Shown here piece by piece: positions 14,852 through 22,398 of a stretch of DNA of 36,071 nucleotides. Within the stretch, counting starts at the first letter, position 1. Every line of letters begins with the position of its first letter. The notes under the pieces are model-generated. The model made no database searches and was not told the DNA's origin. It was given only the letters and a program-made list of their open reading frames with translations. Origin of the DNA: Streptomyces himastatinicus ATCC 53653 (GTDB lineage Bacteria > Actinomycetota > Actinomycetes > Streptomycetales > Streptomycetaceae); the NCBI RefSeq assembly GCF_000158915.1, contig NZ_GG657754.1, positions 6,122,923 to 6,158,993 on the forward strand, written 5' to 3'. A program made the translations under genes and the position numbers.

Positions 14852-16430
14852 GGCGCGCCCCCTTCGTATCTACGGCCGCCCTCGGCACCTTCGTCGTCCT
14901 TGCCGGGCTCGCCGTTGCGCTCCTTGACCTTCCGGTCCTCGATCGAGGCGAGGCGCGAGGCATCCATGGGCAGCCGCAGCGTGAAGACGGCCCCGCCCTC
15001 CGGCGAGTTCGCGGCGCTGATGTCACCGCCGTGGATGTGCGCGTTCTCCATCGCGATCGACAGCCCCAGACCGCTGCCCTCCGAGCGGGGCCGGGAGGCG
15101 CTCGCCTTGTAGAAGCGGTCGAAGACATGCGGCAGCACGTCCTCCGGGATGCCAGGACCGTGGTCCCGCACCTTGATCAGCAGATCCTCGCCCTCGGGCA
15201 GTACGGACACCCGTACGGGGGAGCCGCCGTGCTTGAGCGCGTTCCCGATCAGGTTCGCCAGGATGACGTCCAGCCGCCGCGGATCCAGCCGGGCCACGAT
15301 CCCGCGTGCCGCGTCCAGCTCCACCGCGTCCAGCCAGGCGCGCGCGTCGATGCACGCCGTCACCTGGTCAGCGACATCGACGTCGTCGAGCACCAGCCGG
15401 GCGGTGCCCGCGTCGAAGCGGGTCACCTCCATCAGGTTCTCCACCAGGTCGTTCAGCCGCCGGGTCTCGCTGACCACCAGCTGCACCGCCGGGGCGATCA
15501 TCGGGTCGAGCGCGTCGGCCTCCTCCTCCAGCACCTCGGTGACCGCCGTGATCGCGGTGAGCGGGGTCCGCAGCTCATGCGACATGTCCGCGACGAAGCG
15601 CCGACTGGACGCCTCCCGCGCGCTCAGCTCCGCCACCCGCTTCTGGAGCCGCTCCGCGGCCCGGTTGAAGGTGTGCGACAGATTGGCCAGCTCGTCCGAG
15701 CCTGAGACCTGGAGCCGGGTGTCGAGATGCCCCTCGCCCAGCCAAGTTCGCCGCCTCGCCCAGCCGCTGCACCGGCCGCAGCACGGTGGCCGCGGCCGCC
15801 TGCGCGAGCAGCGCGGAGCCGACCAGCGCCAGGGCGGTGGCGATGCCCAGCGACCAGGCGAGCGAGTTCAGGTCCTGGCGCTCGGTGTCCAGGGACTTGA
15901 GCATGTAGCCGGTCGGCCCGCCGCCGTTCACCTTCGCCCCGCCCACCAGGTACGGGGTGCCGTCCAGCGTGATCCGCTGCCAGTAGAGGTGGTACGGGGC
16001 GGCCTGCGACCCCTCGGCGGCGCGCCGCTCGTCCACCGCGCGCCGCAGCACCCCCGGCACCGCCTTCGTGGTGAACAGATCCGGCGCGGAGGCCGCCGTA
16101 CAGCCGCTGCCGCCCCGGGTGACCAGCAGCACCTCGTACTTCTGCGTGTTGTCCGCCATGCGGTCCGCCGCGTCCTGAAGCTCAGGACAGGTCGGCGTGA
16201 CCGGCAGCGGATCGGTGTCGTCCTTCAGCGCCTTGCGGAACTCGTCCAGCGCCGCGTCCCTGGGTGCGCGTCAGCACCGCGTCACGGTTCAGCCAGTACG
16301 CGATCGCCGACGCGGACACCGCCGCCGCCAGCGCCACCAGGCCGAAGACCAGCATCAGCCGCAGCCTCAGGCTGAGCCACCGCAGAATCCCCGCGGCCCA
16401 ACCCCGGGCCCGGCCGGGCTCCTCGCTCAC
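14848..16430 (-). pseudogene. afsQ2: Sensor histidine kinase AfsQ2, two frameshifts as given
   Basis: This membrane kinase senses an external signal and phosphorylates AfsQ1. From GTG 16430 the N-terminus has transmembrane helix 1 (LMLVFGLVALAAAVSASAIAYWL), an extracellular sensor region with GGSGCTAASAP, helix 2 (LGIATALALVGSALLAQAAAA), a HAMP linker (LRPVQRLGEAA), the H-box FVADMSHELRTPLTAI with the phosphorylated His, and an ATPase domain with NLIGNALKHG, DHGPGIPEDVL and GSGLGLSI. The frame slips twice by one extra base, in the CCC run at 16258-16260 and near 15738-15746. Removing both gives about 526 aa, the normal length. The conserved domains argue for sequencing error or very recent mutation. 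Confidence 0.85.
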
Positions 16431-16479
16431 ACCGCTCAATTCCGTACGTCTCCGCCCCACCCGTGCGCACCCGCGCCCC

Positions 16480-17166
16480 TCACGCCGGAGCGTCCAACCG
16501 GTACCCGACCCCACGCACCGTGCGGATCAGCGTCGGCGACGACGGCACGTCCTCCACCTTGGCGCGCAGCCGCTGAACGCACGCGTCCACCAGCCGGGAG
16601 TCACCCAGATAGTCGTGTTCCCACACCAGCCGCAGCAGCTGCTGCCGCGACAGCGCCTGCCCAGGCCGCCGGCTCAGCTCCAGCAGAAGCCGCAGCTCGG
16701 TGGGGGTGAGCTGGAGATCCTCGCCGTTCTTGGTCACCGTCATGGCGGCCCGGTCGATCACCAGGCTGCCGAAGGACGCCGCGTCGTTCGCCTCCCGTTC
16801 ACCGCGGCGCAGCACCGCGCGGATACGGGCGTCCAGCACCCGCCCCTGCACGGGCTTCACCACATAGTCGTCCGCGCCCGACTCCAGCCCCACGACCACG
16901 TCGATGTCGTCGTTGCGGGCCGTCAGCAGAATGATCGGCAACTGGTCGGTGCGGCGGATACGGCGGCACACCTCGAAGCCGTCGATCCCGGGCAGCATCA
17001 CATCCAGCACGATCAGATCCGGCCGCTGCTCGCGCAGCAGCTTCAGACCGTCCTCACCCGTCGCCGCGGTCGCCACACGGTGGCCCTGGCGGGACAGGGA
17101 GAGTTCCAGCGCCGTGCGGATGGCGTCGTCGTCCTCGATCAGCAACAGGAAAGGCACGTTGGTCAT
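16480..17166 (-). CDS. afsQ1: OmpR-type response regulator AfsQ1
   Basis: A 228-aa DNA-binding response regulator. The receiver domain has the acidic pocket EDDD, the phosphorylation site Asp55 in LIVLDVMLPG (Asp52 if translation starts at GTG 17157), the conserved Thr in LLTARND and Lys105 in YVVKPV. The C-terminal winged helix ends with RTVRGVGYRLD. AfsQ1 in Streptomyces coelicolor controls sigQ, nitrogen genes and antibiotic pathways through GTnAC-n6-GTnAC sites, and such a site lies between this gene and sigQ. Both ATG 17166 and GTG 17157 are possible starts. It is 49 nt upstream of afsQ2. Confidence 0.94.
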   Translation of the reverse strand: MTNVPFLLLIEDDDAIRTALELSLSRQGHRVATAATGEDGLKLLREQRPDLIVLDVMLPGIDGFEVCRRIRRTDQLPIILLTARNDDIDVVVGLESGADDYVVKPVQGRVLDARIRAVLRRGEREANDAASFGSLVIDRAAMTVTKNGEDLQLTPTELRLLLELSRRPGQALSRQQLLRLVWEHDYLGDSRLVDACVQRLRAKVEDVPSSPTLIRTVRGVGYRLDAPA

Positions 17167-17223
17167 TCTGGCCTACAAGGGGCCTGTAGTTCGACCGTCG
17201 GGTCTTCACCAGCTTGATCGCCT

Positions 17224-17239
17224 GTGACGAGCCTGTGAC
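17224..17239. promoter_or_regulatory. AfsQ1-binding box in the afsQ1-sigQ intergenic region
   Basis: GTGACGAGCCTGTGAC is an exact GTnAC-n6-GTnAC direct repeat, the consensus described for AfsQ1. It lies 58 nt upstream of the afsQ1 ATG and 116 nt upstream of the sigQ ATG, so phosphorylated AfsQ1 could control both. Confidence 0.8.
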
Positions 17240-17354
17240 AGTCGGCAGACAGCGCCATGAAACTGGTTCGGCAGAGTCTTCTGTGCACCGGCCGGAACGA
17301 GCGGCCGGGCAGCCAGCAGACGACCGAGCAGGCTCCACCGACGGGGGGCGCGAC

Positions 17355-18137
17355 ATGAGCACACTGCACTACACCCACAACAGCGCAGTCATTCGCACGC
17401 GTCTCCACGACGCCGGCCGGAGCGCGGAGAAGTCCGGTGCCGTGAGCGGGCGGGGGTGCGCTCGCGGCACCGGGCGTCAGCGGCCGCCGTACATGGTGGC
17501 CATTGACGCGAACTCGGGGGCCGGGGAGGGCCCCGGGGGGAACGGGGGTCCCGGGGGGGACCACGGGGGCAGCTCGTACAGGGAGGCAGAGGGGGAGCGG
17601 CGCACGCAGAGCGGGGCGGAAGCGGAATTCACCGCGTACGTCCAGGAGCGCCGCGCCTCCCTGTACGCAACCGCCTACCACCTGACCGGCGACCGGTTCG
17701 AGGCCGAGGACCTGCTCCAGAGCGCGCTGTTCTCGACCTACCGGGCCTGGGACCGGATCAGCGACAAGGCCGCGGTCGGCGGCTACCTGCGCCGCACCAT
17801 GACCAACCTGCACATCAGCGCCTGGCGCCGGCGCAAGCTCAGCGAGTACCCGACGGAGGAGCTGCCGGAGACGGTCGGCGACCAGGACGCGATGCGCGGC
17901 ACCGAACTGCGCGCCGTCCTCTGGCAGGCCCTGGCCCGGCTCCCCGAACTCCAGCGCACGATGCTGGTCCTGCGGTACTACGAGGGCCGGACGGATCCGG
18001 AGATCGCGGACATACTCAACATAAGTGTCGGAACGGTCAAGAGCAGCATCTGGCGTTCACTGCGCCGGATGCGCGAGGACGACAGCCTCAGCTTCGGCCG
18101 TGACGAGGAAGAGTCCTTCGGCGAACTCGTCGCCTGA
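17355..18137 (+). CDS. sigQ: SigE-type ECF sigma factor SigQ
   Basis: A 260-aa extracytoplasmic-function sigma factor. Region 2 is seen in YVQERRASLYATAYHLTGDR and FEAEDLLQSALFSTYRAWDR; region 4 in LARLPELQRTMLVLRYYEG and the helix-turn-helix DPEIADILNISVGTVKSSIW. The first about 90 residues are unusual: a Gly-rich, low-complexity segment (GPGGNGGPGG and neighbours) precedes the sigma domains, so a downstream start is possible. The gene is divergent from afsQ1, as in other Streptomyces, where SigQ opposes AfsQ1 action on antibiotic genes. No anti-sigma factor is adjacent. Confidence 0.92.
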   Translation: MSTLHYTHNSAVIRTRLHDAGRSAEKSGAVSGRGCARGTGRQRPPYMVAIDANSGAGEGPGGNGGPGGDHGGSSYREAEGERRTQSGAEAEFTAYVQERRASLYATAYHLTGDRFEAEDLLQSALFSTYRAWDRISDKAAVGGYLRRTMTNLHISAWRRRKLSEYPTEELPETVGDQDAMRGTELRAVLWQALARLPELQRTMLVLRYYEGRTDPEIADILNISVGTVKSSIWRSLRRMREDDSLSFGRDEEESFGELVA

Positions 18138-18139
18138 GG

Positions 18140-18250
18140 GCAGGGGAAAACGGGGGCCGGTGCTCGGGGGAGCGCCGGGGCGAATGGGGAAAACGGGGGA
18201 AACGAGAAAATGGGGGAAACGGGGTAAAACGGGGAAACGGGATCGGGGGA
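18140..18250 (+). repeat. G-rich low-complexity tract with quadruplex potential
   Basis: Just after the sigQ stop the sequence becomes an irregular array of G4-G5 runs separated by AAAC or similar. The best part, 18212-18249, has five G-runs of three to five bases separated by three to six bases. It could form G-quadruplexes in the coding strand and RNA. No protein-coding sense is visible here. Confidence 0.6.
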
Positions 18251-18262
18251 TCCCAACGGGAG

Positions 18263-18295
18263 AGCGGGTCCGGACGGCCAAGGTTCGGACCCGCT
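18263..18295 (+). terminator. Stem-loop after sigQ
   Basis: AGCGGGTCCG (18263-18272) pairs perfectly with CGGACCCGCT (18286-18295) around a 13-nt loop, followed by GCCGTTTG. It lies about 125 nt past the sigQ stop, beyond the G-rich tract, and is the likely transcript end before the TnpB-like gene. Confidence 0.6.
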
Positions 18296-18427
18296 GCCGT
18301 TTGCCCGTGTACGAGTGCGCTTCCGCAAGCCTGAGTGAGTGCTGACGCCTGGCGGCCGGGACGGAACGAAAGTGCGTCTGTCGAATGCGTGACCTTCGCG
18401 GGTGGAAGTCGTTGGACGGAGCAAGCG

Positions 18428-20092
18428 ATGCTTCGATGCCGACTGGGGGTGACGGGGTTGGGTGGGGTGCGAGAGGTGGCGGCGCCGTTCGTGGTGCCCG
18501 GCCCAACGGGGGTGGCCATCCGGGCCCGGTTACGCGTGTCGGAGAGCGATGCGGCGGTACTGGCCGAGGTGGGGGTGTTCCTCGGCGCCCTGGCCGCGGG
18601 TGATCTCGCGGTGCGTTCCCGGCAGGGCCTGGAGCACCGCAGTCAGACCTGGGCGGTGCGCAAGCGGGAGTTGACCGCCGTCTCGTCGGCGCGGTGGGCG
18701 GGCAGTATCACCAAGGCCACCCATGACCAGTGGGCCTTGGCCCGGCGCGGGCACGCCGCTGAGATGGCGTGGCTGCGCAAGCAGATCGCGTCGATCGAGG
18801 CGCGGCTGGCGCGTCCGCTGGGGGCGAAGGCGGACAAGCGGGAAGGGCTGCCGCGCGGCTACGGCTTACGGGTCGAGTGGCATGCCAAGTCCCGGCGCCT
18901 GCACGCGCTGCGGGCCCGGCTGGCCAGGCTGGGGGAGGACTGGGCGGCGGGCCGCGTGCGGGTGACACGTGGCGGGAAGAAACTCGCGCACCTGCGCCAC
19001 CACCTGGACCAGGCCGGACTGAGCGAGCAGGCGTGGCGGGAGCGGTGGCGAGCGGCGCGGATGTTCCTGGCCGCCGACGGCGAGTCCGGCAAACATCTGG
19101 GCAACGAGACGATTCGCATCACCGCCACCGGACAGCTCTCGATCAAACTCCCCGCCACACTGGCCCGTCTGGCCAACGCACCGCACGGCCGGTATGTGCT
19201 GGACGTGACCGTCGCGTTCACGCACCGGGGCCAGGAGTGGCGGGACCGCATCACCGCGAACCGGGCGGTGGCCTACCGCATCCACCACGATGTGATCCGC
19301 GGCCGCTGGTATGTGACCGCCTCCTGGCAGCGCGCCCCCGCCCCGATCCTGCCGCTGGAAGCGGCGCTTTCCCGAGGCGTGGTCGCCGTCGACATGAACG
19401 ACGACCACCTGGCCGCCTGGCGCCTGGACATCCACGGCAACCCGGTCGGTGAACCCCACCGCTTCTTCTACGACCTGTCGGGGAGCGTCCAGCATCGAGA
19501 TGCCCAGATCCGGCATGCCTTGACCCGGCTGCTGCACCACACCCGCGCCACCGGGGCAGGGGCGATCGCGATCGAGGACCTGGACTTCAATGACGGCCGG
19601 TGCCGGGAGAGGTACGGCCGCAACAAACGCTTCCGCCGCCTGATCTCCCGCTTCCCCACCGCGAAGCTGACGGCGCGGCTGGTGGCGATGGCCGCCGAGC
19701 AGGACATCGCGATCGTCGCGGTCGACCCGGCCTATACCTCCCGGTGGGGCGCCCAGCACTGGCAGCAGCCCATGACCGCCAGCAACCGCAAGGTTTCCCG
19801 GCACGATGCGGCCAGCATCGCGATCGGGCGACGCGCCCTCGGACACCCGATCCGGCGACGGACGGCACCGCCCCCGCACGACCAGAGCGATCGTGTTGGG
19901 CATCGGACCGCCCAGGCCCGACCGGAGACCCGACGGCGTGAGGGACCCCGCCCCCGCCTTCCCGGACCACGGACGAGATCCGTGCCGCCCGGCAGCGGAG
20001 CGAACGCGGGCGACCAGCATGCCCAACACCGTTCGGGGCGCGCGGCTGAGCATGGGTTCTGGCATCAGGACTCACTCCCGCTCAGTCTTTAG
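18428..20092 (+). CDS. TnpB-like RuvC nuclease (IS200/IS605 accessory type), solitary
   Basis: A 554-aa TnpB-related protein. The C-terminal half has a split RuvC domain with apparently intact acidic residues: Asp322 in VVAVDMNDDHL, Glu383 in AIAIEDLDF and Asp460 in SRHDAASIAIG. The N-terminal half is basic and helical, as expected for RNA and DNA binding. Between motifs II and III, where TnpB normally has a four-Cys zinc ribbon, the sequence reads VDPAYTSRWGAQHWQQP without cysteines. After Asp460 about 94 Arg/Pro-rich residues follow; this DNA may double as the guide-RNA region. No tnpA is present, so the element is not self-mobile. ATG 18428 has GGAG five bases upstream. Confidence 0.8.
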   Translation: MLRCRLGVTGLGGVREVAAPFVVPGPTGVAIRARLRVSESDAAVLAEVGVFLGALAAGDLAVRSRQGLEHRSQTWAVRKRELTAVSSARWAGSITKATHDQWALARRGHAAEMAWLRKQIASIEARLARPLGAKADKREGLPRGYGLRVEWHAKSRRLHALRARLARLGEDWAAGRVRVTRGGKKLAHLRHHLDQAGLSEQAWRERWRAARMFLAADGESGKHLGNETIRITATGQLSIKLPATLARLANAPHGRYVLDVTVAFTHRGQEWRDRITANRAVAYRIHHDVIRGRWYVTASWQRAPAPILPLEAALSRGVVAVDMNDDHLAAWRLDIHGNPVGEPHRFFYDLSGSVQHRDAQIRHALTRLLHHTRATGAGAIAIEDLDFNDGRCRERYGRNKRFRRLISRFPTAKLTARLVAMAAEQDIAIVAVDPAYTSRWGAQHWQQPMTASNRKVSRHDAASIAIGRRALGHPIRRRTAPPPHDQSDRVGHRTAQARPETRRREGPRPRLPGPRTRSVPPGSGANAGDQHAQHRSGRAAEHGFWHQDSLPLSL

Positions 20093-20140
20093 GAACGGTC
20101 TGTCCGGGCCCGCTCGCGTGTGTGGTCGTACGGAGCGGTT

Positions 20141-20156
20141 TGAGTACGGATACTCA
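20141..20156. promoter_or_regulatory. 16-bp inverted repeat before the small membrane protein gene
   Basis: TGAGTACGGATACTCA is a perfect 6-4-6 inverted repeat located 36 nt before the start of the small membrane protein gene at 20193. It could be an operator or overlap the -10 region (TACTCA-like). No regulator is assignable. Confidence 0.4.
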
Positions 20157-20192
20157 TGCTCCCGTATCGCCCGTTTCGGCAGGCTGATCCGC

Positions 20193-20507
20193 ATGCTGAT
20201 CCGCAGGAAGACAAGCGACGTTCTACGACGCGTCCTCGATGTGGTCGCGGGCGACTGGCTCTCCCGCGGCTACCTCGCCGTGGTCTTCGCCCTGTTGGCC
20301 TGGGCCTGGACGGACGCCAGCTTCTTCCCGTACGACGACGCCTCGTTCGCGGCGGTCGTGCCCGCCCTGTTCACGGCCCCGGCCAGCCTGCTCTTCGTCC
20401 TCCTCCCGGAGGGCACCGAGGGCTCCTACTTCGGCCTGGTCACGGCGGCGGCCGTGCTCAACGCCACCGCGATCACCCTCCTGGCCCGTACGGCGCGCAG
20501 CGCCTGA
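20193..20507 (+). CDS. Small three-helix membrane protein
   Basis: A 104-aa integral membrane protein of unknown function. It starts with a basic, polar stretch (MLIRRKTSDVLRRVLD), then three hydrophobic segments: YLAVVFALLAWAWTDASFF, AAVVPALFTAPASLLFVLLP and YFGLVTAAAVLNATAITLLA. The pattern TDASFFPYDDASFAAVVP between helices 1 and 2 resembles a widespread Streptomyces small membrane protein family (I believe the SCO4225-type), but that is from memory. The open frame continues far upstream into the TnpB region; ATG 20193 was chosen because it starts just before the basic segment and after the promoter-like repeat. Confidence 0.72.
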   Translation: MLIRRKTSDVLRRVLDVVAGDWLSRGYLAVVFALLAWAWTDASFFPYDDASFAAVVPALFTAPASLLFVLLPEGTEGSYFGLVTAAAVLNATAITLLARTARSA

Positions 20508-20724
20508 GCGTATCGGGGGAGTTCCGGTTCCCCAAAGCGCGGCATTTCTTTGATTTCCCTAGTCTCTCCGATGGCCCCTCTTGCGGAGTAAATCGCGCTG
20601 CTACTGTCTTCCGCATCGCCCCTGCGGGCCTGAATTTCGGCAGCGGAATCTCGTTGCGAAAGGCGCGGTCGGGCAGGGGCGGGAATGACTCAATTGTGTA
20701 CCCCGCGCTCAATTGGAGAGTCGA

Positions 20725-20958
20725 ATGAAGAAGACCCGACGCGCAAAGGCGCTCGCTGCGGCCGCCGTCGTCACGGCGGCCCTCGCCCTGCCCCTCGTCT
20801 CGGCGGGCACGGCCTCCGCTGAGACCAACCTTCTGCCGCACTACACGCACTCCTTCCTCGAGTGCCAGACGCTGGGCAACAAGGCGGCGCAGCAGGGTCA
20901 GCTGGACGGTTTCAAGTGTGTCAAGCAGGGCAGCTGGGTCGTCATGTACCCCTGGTAA
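20725..20958 (+). CDS. Small secreted protein with two cysteines
   Basis: A 77-aa precursor with a Sec signal peptide: KKTRR start, core ALAAAAVVTAALALPLVSAG, cleavage at ASA before E-T-N. The mature product of about 43 residues contains two Cys (FLECQTL and GFKCVKQ) that could form one disulfide, plus an aromatic end SWVVMYPW. A good ribosome-binding site GGAGAG precedes ATG 20725. The 217-nt region upstream is clearly less GC-rich than the surroundings and holds no other gene. Function is unknown; a secreted signalling or envelope role is possible. Confidence 0.75.
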   Translation: MKKTRRAKALAAAAVVTAALALPLVSAGTASAETNLLPHYTHSFLECQTLGNKAAQQGQLDGFKCVKQGSWVVMYPW

Positions 20959-21009
20959 ACAGCCCCTTTCGGTGGCCTTATCCGGCTGCGGGCTGAATGC
21001 CACGGCGGG

Positions 21010-21029
21010 GCGCCGCAATTGCGCGGCGC
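21010..21029. terminator. Stem-loop between the secreted protein and the kinase gene
   Basis: GCGCCGC (21010-21016) and GCGGCGC (21023-21029) pair around AATTGC, followed by TTCGCTGTTTT. It lies between convergent genes and fits a factor-independent terminator for the upstream secreted-protein gene. Confidence 0.65.
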
Positions 21030-21061
21030 TTCGCTGTTTTCGCGTGTCGCTTTAGGCGCCT

Positions 21062-21694
21062 TTACGTCCGTACGCCCTCGAGGGCGCGATCCGCCGCGCC
21101 CGCCGCCGCTATCCGCGCCAACGCCGCGTCCCGGCCACACGCGTACGCGCCCAGCGCCGTCTGCCGCTCCACGATGCCGCGCTCCGACCGCATCAGCCGC
21201 CACCCCCGCCGCACCAGATACGCCGCCGACTTGCGCCCCTCCCGCAGATCGCGCAGCAGCCGCCGCCGGAACGTCGTCGAGGGCCGCCCCCGCAGGCAGA
21301 TCGCGTCCGCCAGCAACCCCAGCGCCCGGCACCGGTCGATGATGTCCGCCGCGAAGATCCCCTCCGCCACGAACAGCGGCGCCCGCCCGATGTCCATGGA
21401 CTCCTCGCCCACCCGCGAACTGGACGCGATCTCGTACACCGGCACGGTCGTCCGCCCCGTACGGCACAACGCCTCGACCGCCCCCACCGCCGCATCCGCG
21501 TCCCACGACAACGGCGAGTCCCAGTCGGCCCCTCCACCCCCGTCGAGCTGCGGGAGCGTCGGGTCGTCCCCCTCCTTGTAGAAGTCGTCGAGATTCAGCA
21601 CGGGCAGCCCGGTACGGGCCGCGAGGGACGACTTTCCCGAACCGGAGGGCCCGGTGAGCAGGACGACGCGTGCGAAGGCGGGAGGAAGGGTCAC
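21062..21694 (-). CDS. Uridine-kinase-like P-loop protein
   Basis: A 210-aa P-loop NTPase resembling uridine/cytidine kinases, which phosphorylate nucleosides with ATP or GTP. The Walker A motif is LLTGPSGSGKSSLA, followed by LNLDDFYKEGDDP (typical substrate-binding segment of uridine kinases), YEIASS, and the Walker-B-like VAEGIFAADII. The lid region has Arg-rich RRLLRDLREGRKS. The start GTG 21694 is chosen because the hydrophobic first strand (ARVVLLTGP) then lies near the N-terminus; the ribosome-binding site is weak. The gene fits the nucleoside theme of add and deoC nearby, but the substrate is not proven. Confidence 0.82.
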   Translation of the reverse strand: MTLPPAFARVVLLTGPSGSGKSSLAARTGLPVLNLDDFYKEGDDPTLPQLDGGGGADWDSPLSWDADAAVGAVEALCRTGRTTVPVYEIASSSRVGEESMDIGRAPLFVAEGIFAADIIDRCRALGLLADAICLRGRPSTTFRRRLLRDLREGRKSAAYLVRRGWRLMRSERGIVERQTALGAYACGRDAALARIAAAGAADRALEGVRT

Positions 21695-21735
21695 GGAACA
21701 CCAGTGTGAACCATTCCCCACCCCCGCATGAACCC

Positions 21736-22309
21736 ATGGGATCGCTCCGGCCATTCCTGGAACTCTGGAAGGCCCTGACCGACCCCGAGTTCACCCGGCG
21801 CTGGTGTGGCTCCGGCGAAGGTGCCGTGGCCGTCGAGTCCGACTGGCGTCCCGGGTCCCCCGTCACCCACCGATTCGCCGGTGCGGACGCCCCGTTCATG
21901 CGCGGCGAGGTGATCGAGGCCGACCCGCCTCACGTACACCGTCGGGCTTCGTCCCCACCCCCGACAACCCCACCCCGGACCCCCGCCGTGCCACCGCCGA
22001 CTTCCACCTCGAAGAGACGGGCGTCGCCCAGGTGAAGCTGACCGTGCACAGCACCGACCCGCGCGCCGACATGCGGGCAACAGGTCAACGAGGGCTGGGC
22101 CGTCGTGCCACATCGACCGGACGGTGGAGTTCCTGGACCTGGTCACCGCCTGCCACTCGTTCGTGGCCGCGGCCGACCGGGCGGTCCCCGCTCTTCGGGG
22201 CCGCACCCTCGGCGAGGACGAGCGGACGATCGTCCACGAGAACGTAGCTCCGACACCCTCCGGTTCGTGCTGTTCGACCCCAGACCCGCGGGGCAGGGAC
22301 GACGGCTGA
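21736..22309 (+). pseudogene. Decayed gene, SRPBCC/AHSA1-like at its start
   Basis: The first part reads MGSLRPFLELWKALTDPEF and WRPGSPVTHRFAGADAPF, a pattern seen in SRPBCC/AHSA1 proteins. After GEVIEADPP the match jumps to another frame (FVPTPDNPTPDPRRATADFH, VAQVKLTV), then again near 22075-22085 (VNEGWAVV), and a later segment (EFLDLVTACHSFVAAADRAV) lies in yet another frame, followed by TLRFVLFDPRP in a fourth position. At least three shifts make it non-functional as given. It may be one gene or the remnant of two. The 89 nt before the phosphatase gene hold nothing else. Confidence 0.6.
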
Positions 22310-22398
22310 CCCTTACCCCGCCTCTTCCTCGGCAGAGGCCACGGCCGCCGAACCACACCCGGATGGTTCGACCGCGAAGCGGTTCTGAGTTCGGCTTA

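Noticed and set aside
18330..20105. Exact ends of an IS200/IS605-type element around the TnpB-like gene.
   Set aside because: I found no convincing terminal repeat, target motif or empty site to set the boundaries, so only the gene is annotated.
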